The notes under the pieces are model-generated. The model had not been told where the DNA came from and ran no database searches. It saw only the letters and a list, made by a program, of their open reading frames with translations. From a virus, in the IMG/VR virus record IMGVR_UViG_3300048444_000320, positions 1 to 49,056 of that record: a stretch of DNA of 49,056 nt, one strand, 5' to 3'. Both the position numbers and the translations under genes were made by a program. Positions 38,431-47,609 of the stretch are shown piece by piece (the first letter of the stretch is position 1; each line of letters opens with the position of its first letter).

Positions 38431-41400
38431 TGCCTCCAGCTATTGCTGCAGTTGCTGTAGGGATCGCAGCGGGAGTTGCGGCTAGTTCGGTGGTAGTCGG
38501 CATTGCGGTTGCCATAGGAACGGTTGCACTTCAAAACTCATTAAAACCCGATATGCCTGGGGTGAGCGAGTCTGCTAGAGAAGCGCAAACTCTGACAACA
38601 GAGCCGTTACAACCTCGCCGTGGAATATATGGCGAATCCGTTATATCCGGCTCTATTATTGGCTATGGCAAGCGGCGAATGGGCGATAAAGAAGCGCATG
38701 TTGTCGCCGTCACTCTAGCCGGTCACAACATTGAAGCCGCTGAACTTTATGAAATTAACGGTAAGAATAAGCCCACCGGGACAACAGTTGAAATTTTCCA
38801 CGGCGACCAAAGCACTGCGAGCTCAACACTTTTACAGTATGCCGATGGGTGGACAGAGGATCATATCGGCTTTGGTGTTGCTTATGCTGTCGTTACTATT
38901 CCAATTGATCCGGATGAGATGCCTTCCGGGTTACAGAACATCACGTTCAAGGTCAAAGGTAAGCGGGTTTATGACCCACGTAAGGATACTACTGTTGGCG
39001 GTGATGGCCCTCACAGGCCTAATGATGAAACCACATGGGAATGGTCTGATAACTCCATTCTTTGCGCACTGGATTATCAACGTTTTCACGGGTACAAACC
39101 TCTCGGCCTGAATAAGTTCGACCTTGCTCATGTGATGGAGCAGGCCAATATTTGCGATGAAGCTGTCAGTTACACGGATTCTGAGGGCGAGCAACAAAGT
39201 GAGAAGCGATACACTTGCAACGGCTCATGGACATTTGACCAGGCTCCTTCCCGTGTACTCGAGCGGATAATGAGTTCATGCGGAGGGAAACCCTACCGCC
39301 GCGGTGGAAAGATGTATTTGCAAACCGCCAGTTATCACGGCATGGCTGAAATAACCCTAACGGATACTGATGCCGCGGGTGAAATTACGATAACCCCGCA
39401 CCGCGAGTTGAAAGATAGAACGAATACAGTCCGGGCTTCATTTCAGGATCCTAAACGTGGCTATCAACCTACCGACGCGCCGGTGGTGACGAACAACGTG
39501 TATGTCGATCGTGACGGTATGGAGCTGGAAGATGATCTTCAGCTGAACTTTACTAACTCATCAACTATGGCGCAGCGTTTGATGAAGTATCACCTGGAGC
39601 GTAACCGCGCAGGGATGAGACTGGAGTTCCCGTGTAAGTCAAAGGGGTTGTTGGCGTTGGCAGGCACTACGGTTCGCGTTGATTTGCCGAATGAGGGAAT
39701 AGATAAAGAGTTCATCGTTTCGGACTGGCAGTTTGATTTTAAAACGAAGAAGACGAAGCTGGTTCTTGAAGAAGAGTCTCCGAACCTTTATAGCGACAGC
39801 TTAGTTCCATCGGAAGGCAACGTAACACCGAATACCGAATTGCCCGACTTAACGCGTCCGGAGCCGCCTGAGTCGCTGGATTTTGTGATTGATTCTGTAT
39901 CAACACATCGTCAGGGGTACGTGACCTGGTCTCATCCGATACCTCGAGCTGTGACTGAATACCGCGTTCTGGTGCGAAAAGACGGCGATGAAATCATTGA
40001 ATACCCTGTAATTGCTAGCAGCAGCGTGCAGTTAAAGCAGGACATTAATGGGCTGGACGCGGGTCAATACAGTATCGAGATATATGCTCGCAACCGTTAT
40101 GACCGAACGTCATTACCCGCTACGATTTCTTTAACACTTACTGAGCCATCACCACCAACAAGCCTGGGCGTTACTGCCGGCAACTGGGAAATAACCCTTG
40201 CGCCGACGCTCGCCGGTATCGGGTTGGGCACGATGTTCGAATTTGCTTATGGCACGACTGACAACATCATCGGTCGTGGAGCCAACATTGTTATTCCCGG
40301 GCTGACACCGGACACAGAGCATGAAGTGTTTGCGCGCACAGTGAATGTGCTGGGTAACTCTGACTGGCTTTCTGCCACCGTCCAGACGACAAAAGATACA
40401 TCGCAGGTCGACCCTATTATTGACCAGTACACTAGCCGCTTAAGCACCGTTGAAACCGACTTCCAGCGCTTCGTCGAAGAGGACTACGCCGACTTGCAGC
40501 AGCTGGTTAACGCCAACGCACAGGAAATGCAGGTTCGCTTTGGGTCGGAGCTGTTTGCCCGGGAAGAGTCAGACGCCGCTATTCTGTCGGGCATTCTGCA
40601 ATCCGCTGCGTCCCGCGATGAAATGCGCCGTCGCGTTGATTACTCGATGGAGCTGATTGGTGCCGCCGTTGACATCAATTACGAAACCGGCGAAATCACT
40701 AACCGGGCGTTTAGCTACACCGATGAGCGATTTGTTCAGGCGCAGTTGAGCATTGATGGCGTAGCTGGTGAAGTGGAGGCGGCAGTCGAGCGCATCAGTT
40801 ACGCAGAAGACCAGGTCGAAACGCTCAACGCTGAGCTGTTATTGCTGCCAGGCGTGATTGAGCAAAAAGCAACCGCCATTGTGGCCGACTCTATATCCGC
40901 CCTTGAGCCGGCACACGCATTTAACTTCTTTGACAGCGCCCAGGGATGGAGTGCTGTCACCGGAACCGTCACGCCTGGCGTGAATAAAATCCTGCTAACG
41001 ACGGGTGACATAGAGAACCAAGCGCTTAGCTACAACGGCTCGGAATTTCCGGTAATCAGAATGAAGGTGCGGCGGACGGCTGGCGACGGCTGGCTGGGCA
41101 ATATCACGGCAACATTCACGGATGACACGACACAGACTTACCAGGGCATTATTGAGCCGATAGCCTCAACAGGCTCTGATGTTATTCGCATTGTCGACTT
41201 CACAGCACTGGAGAGCTACCACGGCAACATCAAAGGCCTACGGATAACGCTTGGCCAAACAACCGCTGATGAGTTCGAGTTAACCTCTCTGAACATCGGC
41301 AAATCAGACGCCGCACTCCAGGATTTAACCAATATCCAGGCACAGGTCACTGAAGCCAGTTCACAAATATCCGCGCTCGAAGGTCAGATTCAAGACCGCG

Positions 41401-43922
41401 TAACGGTCACTACATACGAAGAAAATGCTGTCACCCGCTCGAACGTTGAAAGCGTATTAAACGGCCTCGATAGCTATGCTAGCATCACAGCCACTTACCA
41501 GGACATTCAAAACAACGGCATCGTTGAGAAAGCCAATGACGCGGCGCTGTTTCTCGATGGCGCAGAGGGTACGTTTACATCCTTTGTTAGCAGCCTGAAC
41601 GAGCAGCTAAGCGAGCGCGAAGGGTTAGTCGACCAGAAGTTCACCAGCGTTGAAGAAACGCTCGACGCGCAGGCCGGCACCATCACCAGCCAGGCATTCG
41701 GCATATCAACCAACCGCGAAGCCGCGGAAGACGCAACGATTGAAGAGCTGAGAAACACGCTGGATTACGGACTGTATCGTCTCGGCGAGCTCGACAAAAA
41801 TGCGCGCTTTGCCATGGCGTTAGACCAGCTCCAAATCGACGTGTCAGACGAAGGCTCGCTGGCGAAAAGCATCGAGCAACTGAACAGCTTCACGCAGCAG
41901 GCCGGCGAGCAAATCGAAGCACAGGCAACGCGCTTATCGCAAGCTGAAACAGACATTAACGGCTACGCCCGGGCGCTTCAGATATTGTCCTCACGCGTCG
42001 GCTCGTCTGAAAACTTTGCTCAAGCGCAGCTGTACCTAAACAGCCAATACAACGAACAGCTTCAGCAGTACGAGGCCCGCGCCTATGTTGGTGTTGAGCA
42101 GGTGCAGGATGGCCGCGCTGTCATTACCGGCATCACCATCGGCGGCGTAACCAACGCCATCAGCGTCCAGGGTGATGTTTATGAGTTCGCAGACACGGAC
42201 GGCAACCCTCAGCTGTACTACGACACTGACGACAAGACCTGGTCGTTTGCCGGCAACATGGTTATCGGTGGCACCCGTGTCAGCACACCGGAAGATTATC
42301 AGCGCATCACAGACAACAACCTAATCCGCCCATCGGCCTACTGGACACCAGGGACATCAGGCTCGCAAGGCCCGTTCAGCAAAAATGGCTCGGACGATGA
42401 AAACGCGGTTGAATATCAAACCGGCCCGCTGGGCGCGGTCGAGGCTATCTGGACGACCGCCAACGGCAACGATAGTGGCGACGGCGGCTGGAATATCGAT
42501 GTGAATATCGATCCCGATAAGACCTACCGCAATACCGTTTGGATGAAACAGACCGGCGGTAACAGTCAGCGCTTGTACCTGGGCTGCTCACAGTCAAACA
42601 CAAAGAATCTGGACGGCACCAGTAACGGCAACCCATATCACTGGAGCGGCAACCTACCGCAGTTGGATAAATGGTACCTGGTTATAGGCATCATTCACCC
42701 GCAAAGTTACACAGGTAACGGCTCTGACTTGTCCGGCATTTACGACCCGGAAACCGGCGAAAAAGTCACGAGCATCACGGAGTTTAAAAACGCCGGCAGC
42801 GACACCCAGCGTCAGCGGGTTTATCGTTACTACGTAACCAACCCGAATCACAAAGCTCAGTTCGCCCGCCCGCGTTTTGAAGAGGTCAACGGAAACGAGC
42901 CAACGCTAGGCGCACTGATTGGCCGCATCCCGCAGGACGGCCCGCAGGGACCGGAAGGCCCACAAGGACCGCAAGGGCCGCAGGGACCAGCCGGCAACGA
43001 TGGGGCAACAGGGCCAGGATTCTTCGGCGGCCGCTATGACACAATCAACTGGAGCCAGGGATGGTCGCGCTTCACGGCGCTAACAGGCCGCAACCCGATT
43101 CCGGGCGATATCTTTGTACAGACACTCACTGACGGCTCGGACTCGTCTGCGCGCCAACGAAATGCTTCTAACAGTGGCTGGGACCAGGCTGCCCTGTTAA
43201 TCAACGGAAGCATGGTTGCAACCGGAACGATTGCCGGCGACCGACTGATAGCTGGCACTGAGTTAAACTCGCCAATTATTAAGTCAGGCAGGCTAGAGCT
43301 GGTCGGCAGCAGTTACATGAGCATCCAAACGGCCACCCCTTTTGGGCCAAACAATTTATTGGAGTGGAAAGGGCCGCGCAACAGCTACACGTACGATGAA
43401 GCGAATAAACTCGTGAAATTTGACGGACTCACAAAAGCAAACGCACTTCAGTACTTCAGTGACGCCGGTGACTCCTACTTTGGCGGCTCAATCACTGCCG
43501 GCACATTAAGAAACGCAGTGCAATCAACCCAACTCGGGAACACCGATGTAACAGTCGGCCCGTTCGGCTCTAACGGCGGTTTAATAGAAATTAAATGCTC
43601 AGTAAGCGCATCCAGAAGCTCTGGTTTAGTAGCGGGCAACTGCCCATACCCGGCACCGGCAAATCCATCCGGCACCCTGCGACTCTACAGAGAAACGGCT
43701 GGCGGCGAAATTCTTGTGGCCACTCAAAACGTAAATGGCTCTTACAACTGTTTAGATGAAGGGCCTGAGCATATCGAGAACTGGCAACTTAGCGGTTCAT
43801 TCACCTACACAGACAATCTACAAACGGCCTCGAATCGAACCTATCGGCTTGAGGTTACGCACAACTTACCGATTTACCCCAACGGTTCACAGAGCTTATC
43901 GCTCATTACGGAGGAAGCATGA
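38430..43922 (+). CDS. Tail tip attachment protein, J-like, with collagen-like stretch
   Basis: The 1830-aa protein has a hydrophobic N-terminus (residues 1-36) and the conserved J core (GYGKRRMGDKEAHVVAVTLA, WEWSDNSILCALDYQ, ERIMSSCGGKPYRRGGKMYL). Fibronectin-III-like domains (~480-660) and coiled coils (~670-1240, LSTVETDFQRFVEEDYADL) follow. There is a carbohydrate-binding-like domain near 880-960 and nine Gly-X-Y triplets at about 1504-1530. A C-terminal beta domain ends the protein. It forms the central fibre and likely carries the DGR-diversified adhesin encoded next (ATGA overlap). Confidence 0.9.
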   Translation: MPPAIAAVAVGIAAGVAASSVVVGIAVAIGTVALQNSLKPDMPGVSESAREAQTLTTEPLQPRRGIYGESVISGSIIGYGKRRMGDKEAHVVAVTLAGHNIEAAELYEINGKNKPTGTTVEIFHGDQSTASSTLLQYADGWTEDHIGFGVAYAVVTIPIDPDEMPSGLQNITFKVKGKRVYDPRKDTTVGGDGPHRPNDETTWEWSDNSILCALDYQRFHGYKPLGLNKFDLAHVMEQANICDEAVSYTDSEGEQQSEKRYTCNGSWTFDQAPSRVLERIMSSCGGKPYRRGGKMYLQTASYHGMAEITLTDTDAAGEITITPHRELKDRTNTVRASFQDPKRGYQPTDAPVVTNNVYVDRDGMELEDDLQLNFTNSSTMAQRLMKYHLERNRAGMRLEFPCKSKGLLALAGTTVRVDLPNEGIDKEFIVSDWQFDFKTKKTKLVLEEESPNLYSDSLVPSEGNVTPNTELPDLTRPEPPESLDFVIDSVSTHRQGYVTWSHPIPRAVTEYRVLVRKDGDEIIEYPVIASSSVQLKQDINGLDAGQYSIEIYARNRYDRTSLPATISLTLTEPSPPTSLGVTAGNWEITLAPTLAGIGLGTMFEFAYGTTDNIIGRGANIVIPGLTPDTEHEVFARTVNVLGNSDWLSATVQTTKDTSQVDPIIDQYTSRLSTVETDFQRFVEEDYADLQQLVNANAQEMQVRFGSELFAREESDAAILSGILQSAASRDEMRRRVDYSMELIGAAVDINYETGEITNRAFSYTDERFVQAQLSIDGVAGEVEAAVERISYAEDQVETLNAELLLLPGVIEQKATAIVADSISALEPAHAFNFFDSAQGWSAVTGTVTPGVNKILLTTGDIENQALSYNGSEFPVIRMKVRRTAGDGWLGNITATFTDDTTQTYQGIIEPIASTGSDVIRIVDFTALESYHGNIKGLRITLGQTTADEFELTSLNIGKSDAALQDLTNIQAQVTEASSQISALEGQIQDRVTVTTYEENAVTRSNVESVLNGLDSYASITATYQDIQNNGIVEKANDAALFLDGAEGTFTSFVSSLNEQLSEREGLVDQKFTSVEETLDAQAGTITSQAFGISTNREAAEDATIEELRNTLDYGLYRLGELDKNARFAMALDQLQIDVSDEGSLAKSIEQLNSFTQQAGEQIEAQATRLSQAETDINGYARALQILSSRVGSSENFAQAQLYLNSQYNEQLQQYEARAYVGVEQVQDGRAVITGITIGGVTNAISVQGDVYEFADTDGNPQLYYDTDDKTWSFAGNMVIGGTRVSTPEDYQRITDNNLIRPSAYWTPGTSGSQGPFSKNGSDDENAVEYQTGPLGAVEAIWTTANGNDSGDGGWNIDVNIDPDKTYRNTVWMKQTGGNSQRLYLGCSQSNTKNLDGTSNGNPYHWSGNLPQLDKWYLVIGIIHPQSYTGNGSDLSGIYDPETGEKVTSITEFKNAGSDTQRQRVYRYYVTNPNHKAQFARPRFEEVNGNEPTLGALIGRIPQDGPQGPEGPQGPQGPQGPAGNDGATGPGFFGGRYDTINWSQGWSRFTALTGRNPIPGDIFVQTLTDGSDSSARQRNASNSGWDQAALLINGSMVATGTIAGDRLIAGTELNSPIIKSGRLELVGSSYMSIQTATPFGPNNLLEWKGPRNSYTYDEANKLVKFDGLTKANALQYFSDAGDSYFGGSITAGTLRNAVQSTQLGNTDVTVGPFGSNGGLIEIKCSVSASRSSGLVAGNCPYPAPANPSGTLRLYRETAGGEILVATQNVNGSYNCLDEGPEHIENWQLSGSFTYTDNLQTASNRTYRLEVTHNLPIYPNGSQSLSLITEEA

Positions 43923-45454
43923 GTATCCTATGGAGAGCAAGCAGCGTTACCGTCACGAACGGTAGCGCACTAATCACCGTCCAGACCGGCGACGACATCG
44001 CAGGCCTGAAGCCCGGCTCATCACTGTATATTGAAGGGCAGCTACTCGAAGTTAAGCGCACCTTTACAACAGACACGGGTGTTAACACTATCGAAACCAT
44101 CGAGAGCTGGGATGCTGGCTCAGGCAGCGGAAAAGTTGCAAAAGGCGTTTTGCACCCCGGCGCAATTCTTGCACTGAGTGAGCAGGCAAAGCAGCTGATT
44201 GAAGCATCAGAAGCGCTGTTCGGTAGCCAGTCAGTGAACCCGACAGCTGATTCAATTGCAAAACGCGACGACGGAGGCCGTGTAAAAACAAACACACCAA
44301 GCGCCAACAACGACGCGGTTAACAAAGGCTATTTAAAAGGGGCAGCAACGCGCGACGTTGGCACATCAGGCAGCGAACTGCCGGATACCACTGAGCTCAA
44401 TAAGCGCCTGGGCACTACCGGCAATGTCATCAAGTCAATATCAATTCCGGGCGGCTTATCTTTCATCCCTGACACTTTGCGCAAGCAAGTTGAGTTATCA
44501 ACCCAGGGCAAGAACACGGTCCTTTACAACGCAAACGGCGACCCCAGCATTATGGTGCCCATCTACAAGTTCCGCTATGAGGATTTAGGTTTTGCGGGCG
44601 ACCCGTTCGGCACCGGTGTAGCGACCGCATTTATGGTCAACGGAGTGGAAAAATCCGAGGTTTTCATTGGCGCATTCCAGGCGCACTATCACAACGGCCA
44701 GGTCGTATCATTACCCGGACTTAACCCGCGCACATCGGTTAACTTTGACACGGCGAAATCATGGTGCCAGGCGAACGGCCAGGGCTGGCATTTAATGTCA
44801 GAGCACGAGTGGGCAGCGATAGCGCTCTGGTGCATGGCCAACGGATTTGAACCTCGCGGCAATACAAACTACGGGCGCGCGCATGACGCGACCCACGAAT
44901 TCGGCCGCCGACAAGACGGTGGCATTGCAGGTGACGCATCAGGCACAGCCAGAATACTTACTGGCTCGGGACCCGAAGCATGGCGGCACGACAACTCACC
45001 TTTCGGCATTGCTGACCTGACAGGCAATATATGGGAATGGAGCGACCAGCTTAAACTGGTTGACGGCCGCGTCTATTGCACCACCGACAATAACTTTGAG
45101 GAGGATGAAATTAACTGGGTACCGCAGGGGCATTACCTGTCCAACGAGAGCGGGAACCTAACCCTGAAGAACAGCCCGGGCGTATCGAATGAGGACGGAC
45201 TCAGCACCGATTGGGGCGCACTTTCAAAAGAAGCCGGCTACACCGAATCACAGCTACTGCAACGCCTGCTATTCTCACCTGCCGGCATCATCCCGCAAGG
45301 CCGTCTATACGCCCGAACGGGAGGCGAACGGCTCCCGTTTCGTGGCGGCTACTGGACCGTTGGCTCCGATGCCGGCCTCGCCGCTCGCCACTTGGTCTAC
45401 GTGCGTTCGTTCACGCACAGCGGTGTCGGGTTTCGCCCCGCTTTTGTCGCATGA
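43919..45454 (+). CDS. DGR-diversified tail adhesin (C-type-lectin/FGE-fold variable protein)
   Basis: The 511-aa protein's N-terminal part is fibre-like (VKTNTPSANNDAVNKGYLKG is a tail-fibre motif). From about residue 215 it has the formylglycine-generating-enzyme-type C-lectin fold used by DGR targets: GWHLMSEHEWAAIALWCMA, NSPFGIADLTGNIWEWSD and a terminal GVGFRPAF. Residues 470-508 are encoded by the variable repeat (45327-45442). Compared with the template, 13 residues differ, including every template Asn. It should bind the host receptor at the tail tip; its binding surface can be re-diversified. Confidence 0.93.
   Translation: MSILWRASSVTVTNGSALITVQTGDDIAGLKPGSSLYIEGQLLEVKRTFTTDTGVNTIETIESWDAGSGSGKVAKGVLHPGAILALSEQAKQLIEASEALFGSQSVNPTADSIAKRDDGGRVKTNTPSANNDAVNKGYLKGAATRDVGTSGSELPDTTELNKRLGTTGNVIKSISIPGGLSFIPDTLRKQVELSTQGKNTVLYNANGDPSIMVPIYKFRYEDLGFAGDPFGTGVATAFMVNGVEKSEVFIGAFQAHYHNGQVVSLPGLNPRTSVNFDTAKSWCQANGQGWHLMSEHEWAAIALWCMANGFEPRGNTNYGRAHDATHEFGRRQDGGIAGDASGTARILTGSGPEAWRHDNSPFGIADLTGNIWEWSDQLKLVDGRVYCTTDNNFEEDEINWVPQGHYLSNESGNLTLKNSPGVSNEDGLSTDWGALSKEAGYTESQLLQRLLFSPAGIIPQGRLYARTGGERLPFRGGYWTVGSDAGLAARHLVYVRSFTHSGVGFRPAFVA
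45327..45442 (+). repeat. DGR variable repeat (VR)
   Basis: This 116-nt segment matches the template repeat 45871-45986 except at 17 positions, all of which are A in the template (8 to T, 6 to G, 3 to C). The last 20 bases, ending CGGGTTTCGCCCCGCT, are free of mismatches from 45427 and lie where the initiation-of-mutagenic-homing (IMH) segment is expected. VR ends 12 bases before the stop codon of the adhesin gene. Confidence 0.97.
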
Positions 45455-45478
45455 GTTCTTGCTCTTGGTTTCCTGTTA

Positions 45479-45496
45479 GCTGCGCGATAGCGCAGC
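45479..45496. promoter_or_regulatory. DGR target hairpin/cruciform with GATA tetraloop
   Basis: GCTGCGC (45479-45485) and GCGCAGC (45490-45496) form a perfect 7-bp stem with loop GATA. It lies 36 bases after VR, just past the adhesin stop, and has no counterpart after the template repeat. In Bordetella phage BPP-1 a short stem with a GRNA-type 4-base loop downstream of VR is needed for efficient target recognition; GATA fits GRNA. Confidence 0.8.
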
Positions 45497-45518
45497 ATTA
45501 CTTTTAAGTGGTTTTAAA

Positions 45519-45863
45519 ATGCACGTACAACAAGATTTAATCGTCATTCAACGCATCGAAGAGATGATAAAATACGGGTATAAAGCGCTCGCTCACTTTC
45601 CGAAATCGGAGCGGCATGTGTTGAGCGCTGAAATCCGCCAGAGCATGTTTCGACTACTGCGACTGATGATTGTTGTATCAAAGCGCTACCACAAGAAAAC
45701 AACACTACAGGACGCTGACGCAGAGCTTGAATTAACCCGCCGATTAGTACGACTAGCCAAAGATCTCGGGCATCTTCCCTTCAAGAAATACGAGGTCTGG
45801 AGTCGTCATTTGGCAGAGATTGGCCGCTTTATCGGAAGCTGGCTTAAGAAGGAAAAGGGCTAA
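45519..45863 (+). CDS. avd: DGR accessory variability protein
   Basis: The 114-aa all-helical basic protein (MIKYGYKALAHFPKSERHVL, EIRQSMFRLLRLMIVVSKRY, LELTRRLVRLAKDLG) has the four-helix-bundle layout of Avd, the S23-like pentameric partner of DGR reverse transcriptases (BPP-1 Avd is 128 aa). It binds the RT and template RNA and is required for cDNA synthesis. Gene order adhesin - avd - TR - RT is as in BPP-1. Its stop is 7 bases before the template repeat. Confidence 0.92.
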   Translation: MHVQQDLIVIQRIEEMIKYGYKALAHFPKSERHVLSAEIRQSMFRLLRLMIVVSKRYHKKTTLQDADAELELTRRLVRLAKDLGHLPFKKYEVWSRHLAEIGRFIGSWLKKEKG

Positions 45864-45870
45864 GTGCTAC

Positions 45871-45986
45871 AACGGCTCCCGTATCGTGGCGGCAACTGGA
45901 ACAATGGCTCCAATGCCGGCCTCGCCGCTCGCAACTTGAACAACGAGCGTTCGAACACGAACAGCAATATCGGGTTTCGCCCCGCT
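45871..45986 (+). repeat. DGR template repeat (TR)
   Basis: The 116-nt invariant template contains 27 adenines; 17 of them differ in VR and no other base does. In the VR frame it has ten AAC/AAT codons, the codons that give the widest amino-acid range after adenine randomisation, plus single TAT, GAG and ATC sites. It is transcribed with avd and the RT, copied with errors at A, and the cDNA replaces VR. Confidence 0.97.
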
Positions 45987-46151
45987 CTTAATGATTGCCC
46001 GAAGCAGCGCGGCCACGGCTTCGCTGACAGCGCATCTATTAAAAGGGCGCTTAGTCCTCACCCAACCGGTGAAACATATACAGGCAGCCGTAGGCTAGTA
46101 GGCGCACCGAGCGCTTTCGGCTGCCGCCCTAAGCAGTCAAAAGGATTTGAA
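45987..46151 (+). ncRNA. DGR spacer RNA between TR and RT
   Basis: The 165-base stretch has no supported gene and is rich in inverted repeats. The strongest is GGCAGCCG (46083-46090) pairing with CGGCTGCC (46118-46125). Another is GAAGC...GCTTC just after TR. In BPP-1 the region 3' of TR folds, binds RT-Avd and primes cDNA synthesis; this stretch is in the same place and of similar size. The 3' part carries AAGGA, the RT ribosome site. Confidence 0.7.
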
Positions 46152-47180
46152 GTGAAGACGCACAAGAACCTTTATCCGAGCATTTATGCGCTTGAAAACT
46201 TACATAACGCATACTTAAAAGCGCGCCTCGGAAAACGCGAACGAACAGAAGTACTGCGCTTTGAGCGAGACCTGGAAGGCAACCTAATCCGCCTTCAGGA
46301 GCACCTGATAAACGAGACCTACAGCACCGGCCAATACCGAAAATTCTATGTACACGAACCCAAGCACCGACTGGTGGCCGCATTACCGTTCCGCGACCGC
46401 GTAACTCAACACGCGCTTATTAGTGTGATAGAGCCGATTTGGGAGCGCCGCTTCATTCATCACAGCTACGCTTGCCGCCCTGGCAGAGGAATGCACAAAG
46501 GCAGCACCCAGGCGCAACAATGGCTGCGCGAAGTCCAGCGCCAGCATGGCACCGCATACTGCCTTAAAGCCGATGTCAGCAAGTATTTCGCATCAATTAA
46601 CCAAGAGGTTTTAACCAGCATATTAAGCCGCAAAATAGCCTGCCAGCGAACACTGAACCTATGCAAAAACATCATGGGTTCATGGCCGGAAGGGCTACCC
46701 ATTGGCAACCTCACCAGCCAGTTGTGGGCTAATGTTTATTTACACGAACTGGACGCCATGGTTAAGCACAAATTACGCATCCATCGGTATATTCGCTACA
46801 TGGATGACTTTGTCATTATTCACCACGATAAAAGCTATTTAAAAGCCGTTTTAAATACCATTACTGAGTTTTTAAATAATGTTTTAAAACTGCGCTTAAA
46901 TAATAAAACGCAGATATTCCCGGTCAGCCAAAATAACGGTCGAGCACTCGACTTCCTCGGCTATAGAACATGGCCAACGCATAAGCGAATACGCAAAGAT
47001 TCGGTCAAGCGAATGAATAAAAAGATGAAGAAGATGGCACGCCTTTACGCCGCCGGAGACATCGACCACGACTATATAAAGAGACGCATTGTAAGCTGGA
47101 TAGGCCACGCACAATACGCCGACTCATACCGCATCAGAAACAAAGTCTTAGGCTCTGTTACTTTCAAACGAGAGGGTTAA
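46152..47180 (+). CDS. DGR reverse transcriptase
   Basis: The 342-aa protein starts at GTG 46152 with AAGGA six bases upstream. The same frame is open back to 45864 through TR, but that part is repeat/spacer, not RT. RT motifs seen: RKFYVHEPKHRLVAALPFRD, ADVSKYFASI (first catalytic Asp), LPIGNLTSQLWAN (the IGNxxSQ form typical of DGR RTs instead of QG) and YMDD at residues 216-219. FLGYRT and a basic C-terminus follow. It copies the TR RNA with adenine-specific errors. Confidence 0.96.
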   Translation: MKTHKNLYPSIYALENLHNAYLKARLGKRERTEVLRFERDLEGNLIRLQEHLINETYSTGQYRKFYVHEPKHRLVAALPFRDRVTQHALISVIEPIWERRFIHHSYACRPGRGMHKGSTQAQQWLREVQRQHGTAYCLKADVSKYFASINQEVLTSILSRKIACQRTLNLCKNIMGSWPEGLPIGNLTSQLWANVYLHELDAMVKHKLRIHRYIRYMDDFVIIHHDKSYLKAVLNTITEFLNNVLKLRLNNKTQIFPVSQNNGRALDFLGYRTWPTHKRIRKDSVKRMNKKMKKMARLYAAGDIDHDYIKRRIVSWIGHAQYADSYRIRNKVLGSVTFKREG

Positions 47181-47183
47181 ACC

Positions 47184-47525
47184 ATGTATACTTATATATT
47201 TAAAGGGCAGACACACACCGACTTTAGCATCAGCTATATGCAGCAAATCGGCATGGACGCAGAGCAAATAGAGTCCGTTAATAACCAGCGTAACCACGAT
47301 TTAAAAGCCGTTAAAGAGAAGGTCCGCCAGGAGTGTTCACGACGCATTGCACTGCACTGGAACGAGGTAGGGCAAATCAACGCTGCGCTGGGTGTGTATA
47401 CACCGGAAGAGACAGAATCATGCAGGCAGTGCATTGAAGCTCACAGGAGCGCCTGCAACACCCTACTAAGCAACCCTGACCTGCTAGACGTTAACTACAA
47501 AAAGGATGAGTATTGGCCGTCATAG
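47184..47525 (+). CDS. Small phage protein after the DGR, possible tail-fibre assembly factor
   Basis: The 113-aa protein has an N-terminal YTYIFKGQTHTDFSISYMQQ strand/helix region and a helical middle with several Cys (ESCRQCIEAHRSACNTLL). It ends DVNYKKDEYWPS, recalling the I.WP ends of tail fibre assembly (Tfa-like) proteins. It is the last rightward gene and its stop lies in the terminator stem. Family membership is uncertain. Confidence 0.55.
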   Translation: MYTYIFKGQTHTDFSISYMQQIGMDAEQIESVNNQRNHDLKAVKEKVRQECSRRIALHWNEVGQINAALGVYTPEETESCRQCIEAHRSACNTLLSNPDLLDVNYKKDEYWPS

Positions 47526-47540
47526 CGCGGCCTTTTGTTT
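47515..47540 (+). terminator. Intrinsic terminator of the late/DGR operon
   Basis: GGCCG (47515-47519) pairs with CGGCC (47528-47532), followed by TTTTGTTT. It overlaps the last codons of the 113-aa gene and ends just before the right arm-type repeat. Confidence 0.75.
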
Positions 47541-47556
47541 GCTACCAGCGTGCTAT
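47541..47556. repeat. Candidate integrase arm-type site (right)
   Basis: GCTACCAGCGTGCTAT matches the left copy at 3021-3036 at 15 of 16 positions. It lies 65 bases inside attR. Confidence 0.5.
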
Positions 47557-47609
47557 TTTAAATCTTAACTAGCCATAAAATAACTATTATTACTTTGCTT
47601 TAGCTAATA

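Noticed and set aside
39094-39104. Extra copy of the CACGGGTA motif in the J-like gene
   Set aside because: Only 8 bases match the moron-boundary repeat, which is expected by chance.
45864-46151. N-terminal extension of the RT translated through the template repeat
   Set aside because: It would encode TR and spacer; the AAGGA-GTG start at 46152 fits RT family length. The open frame there is a by-product of the repeat matching coding sequence.
45987-46151. Retron-type msr/msd instead of DGR spacer
   Set aside because: The RT has the IGNxxSQ and VR/TR context of DGR enzymes; no msr-msd inverted-repeat layout was seen.
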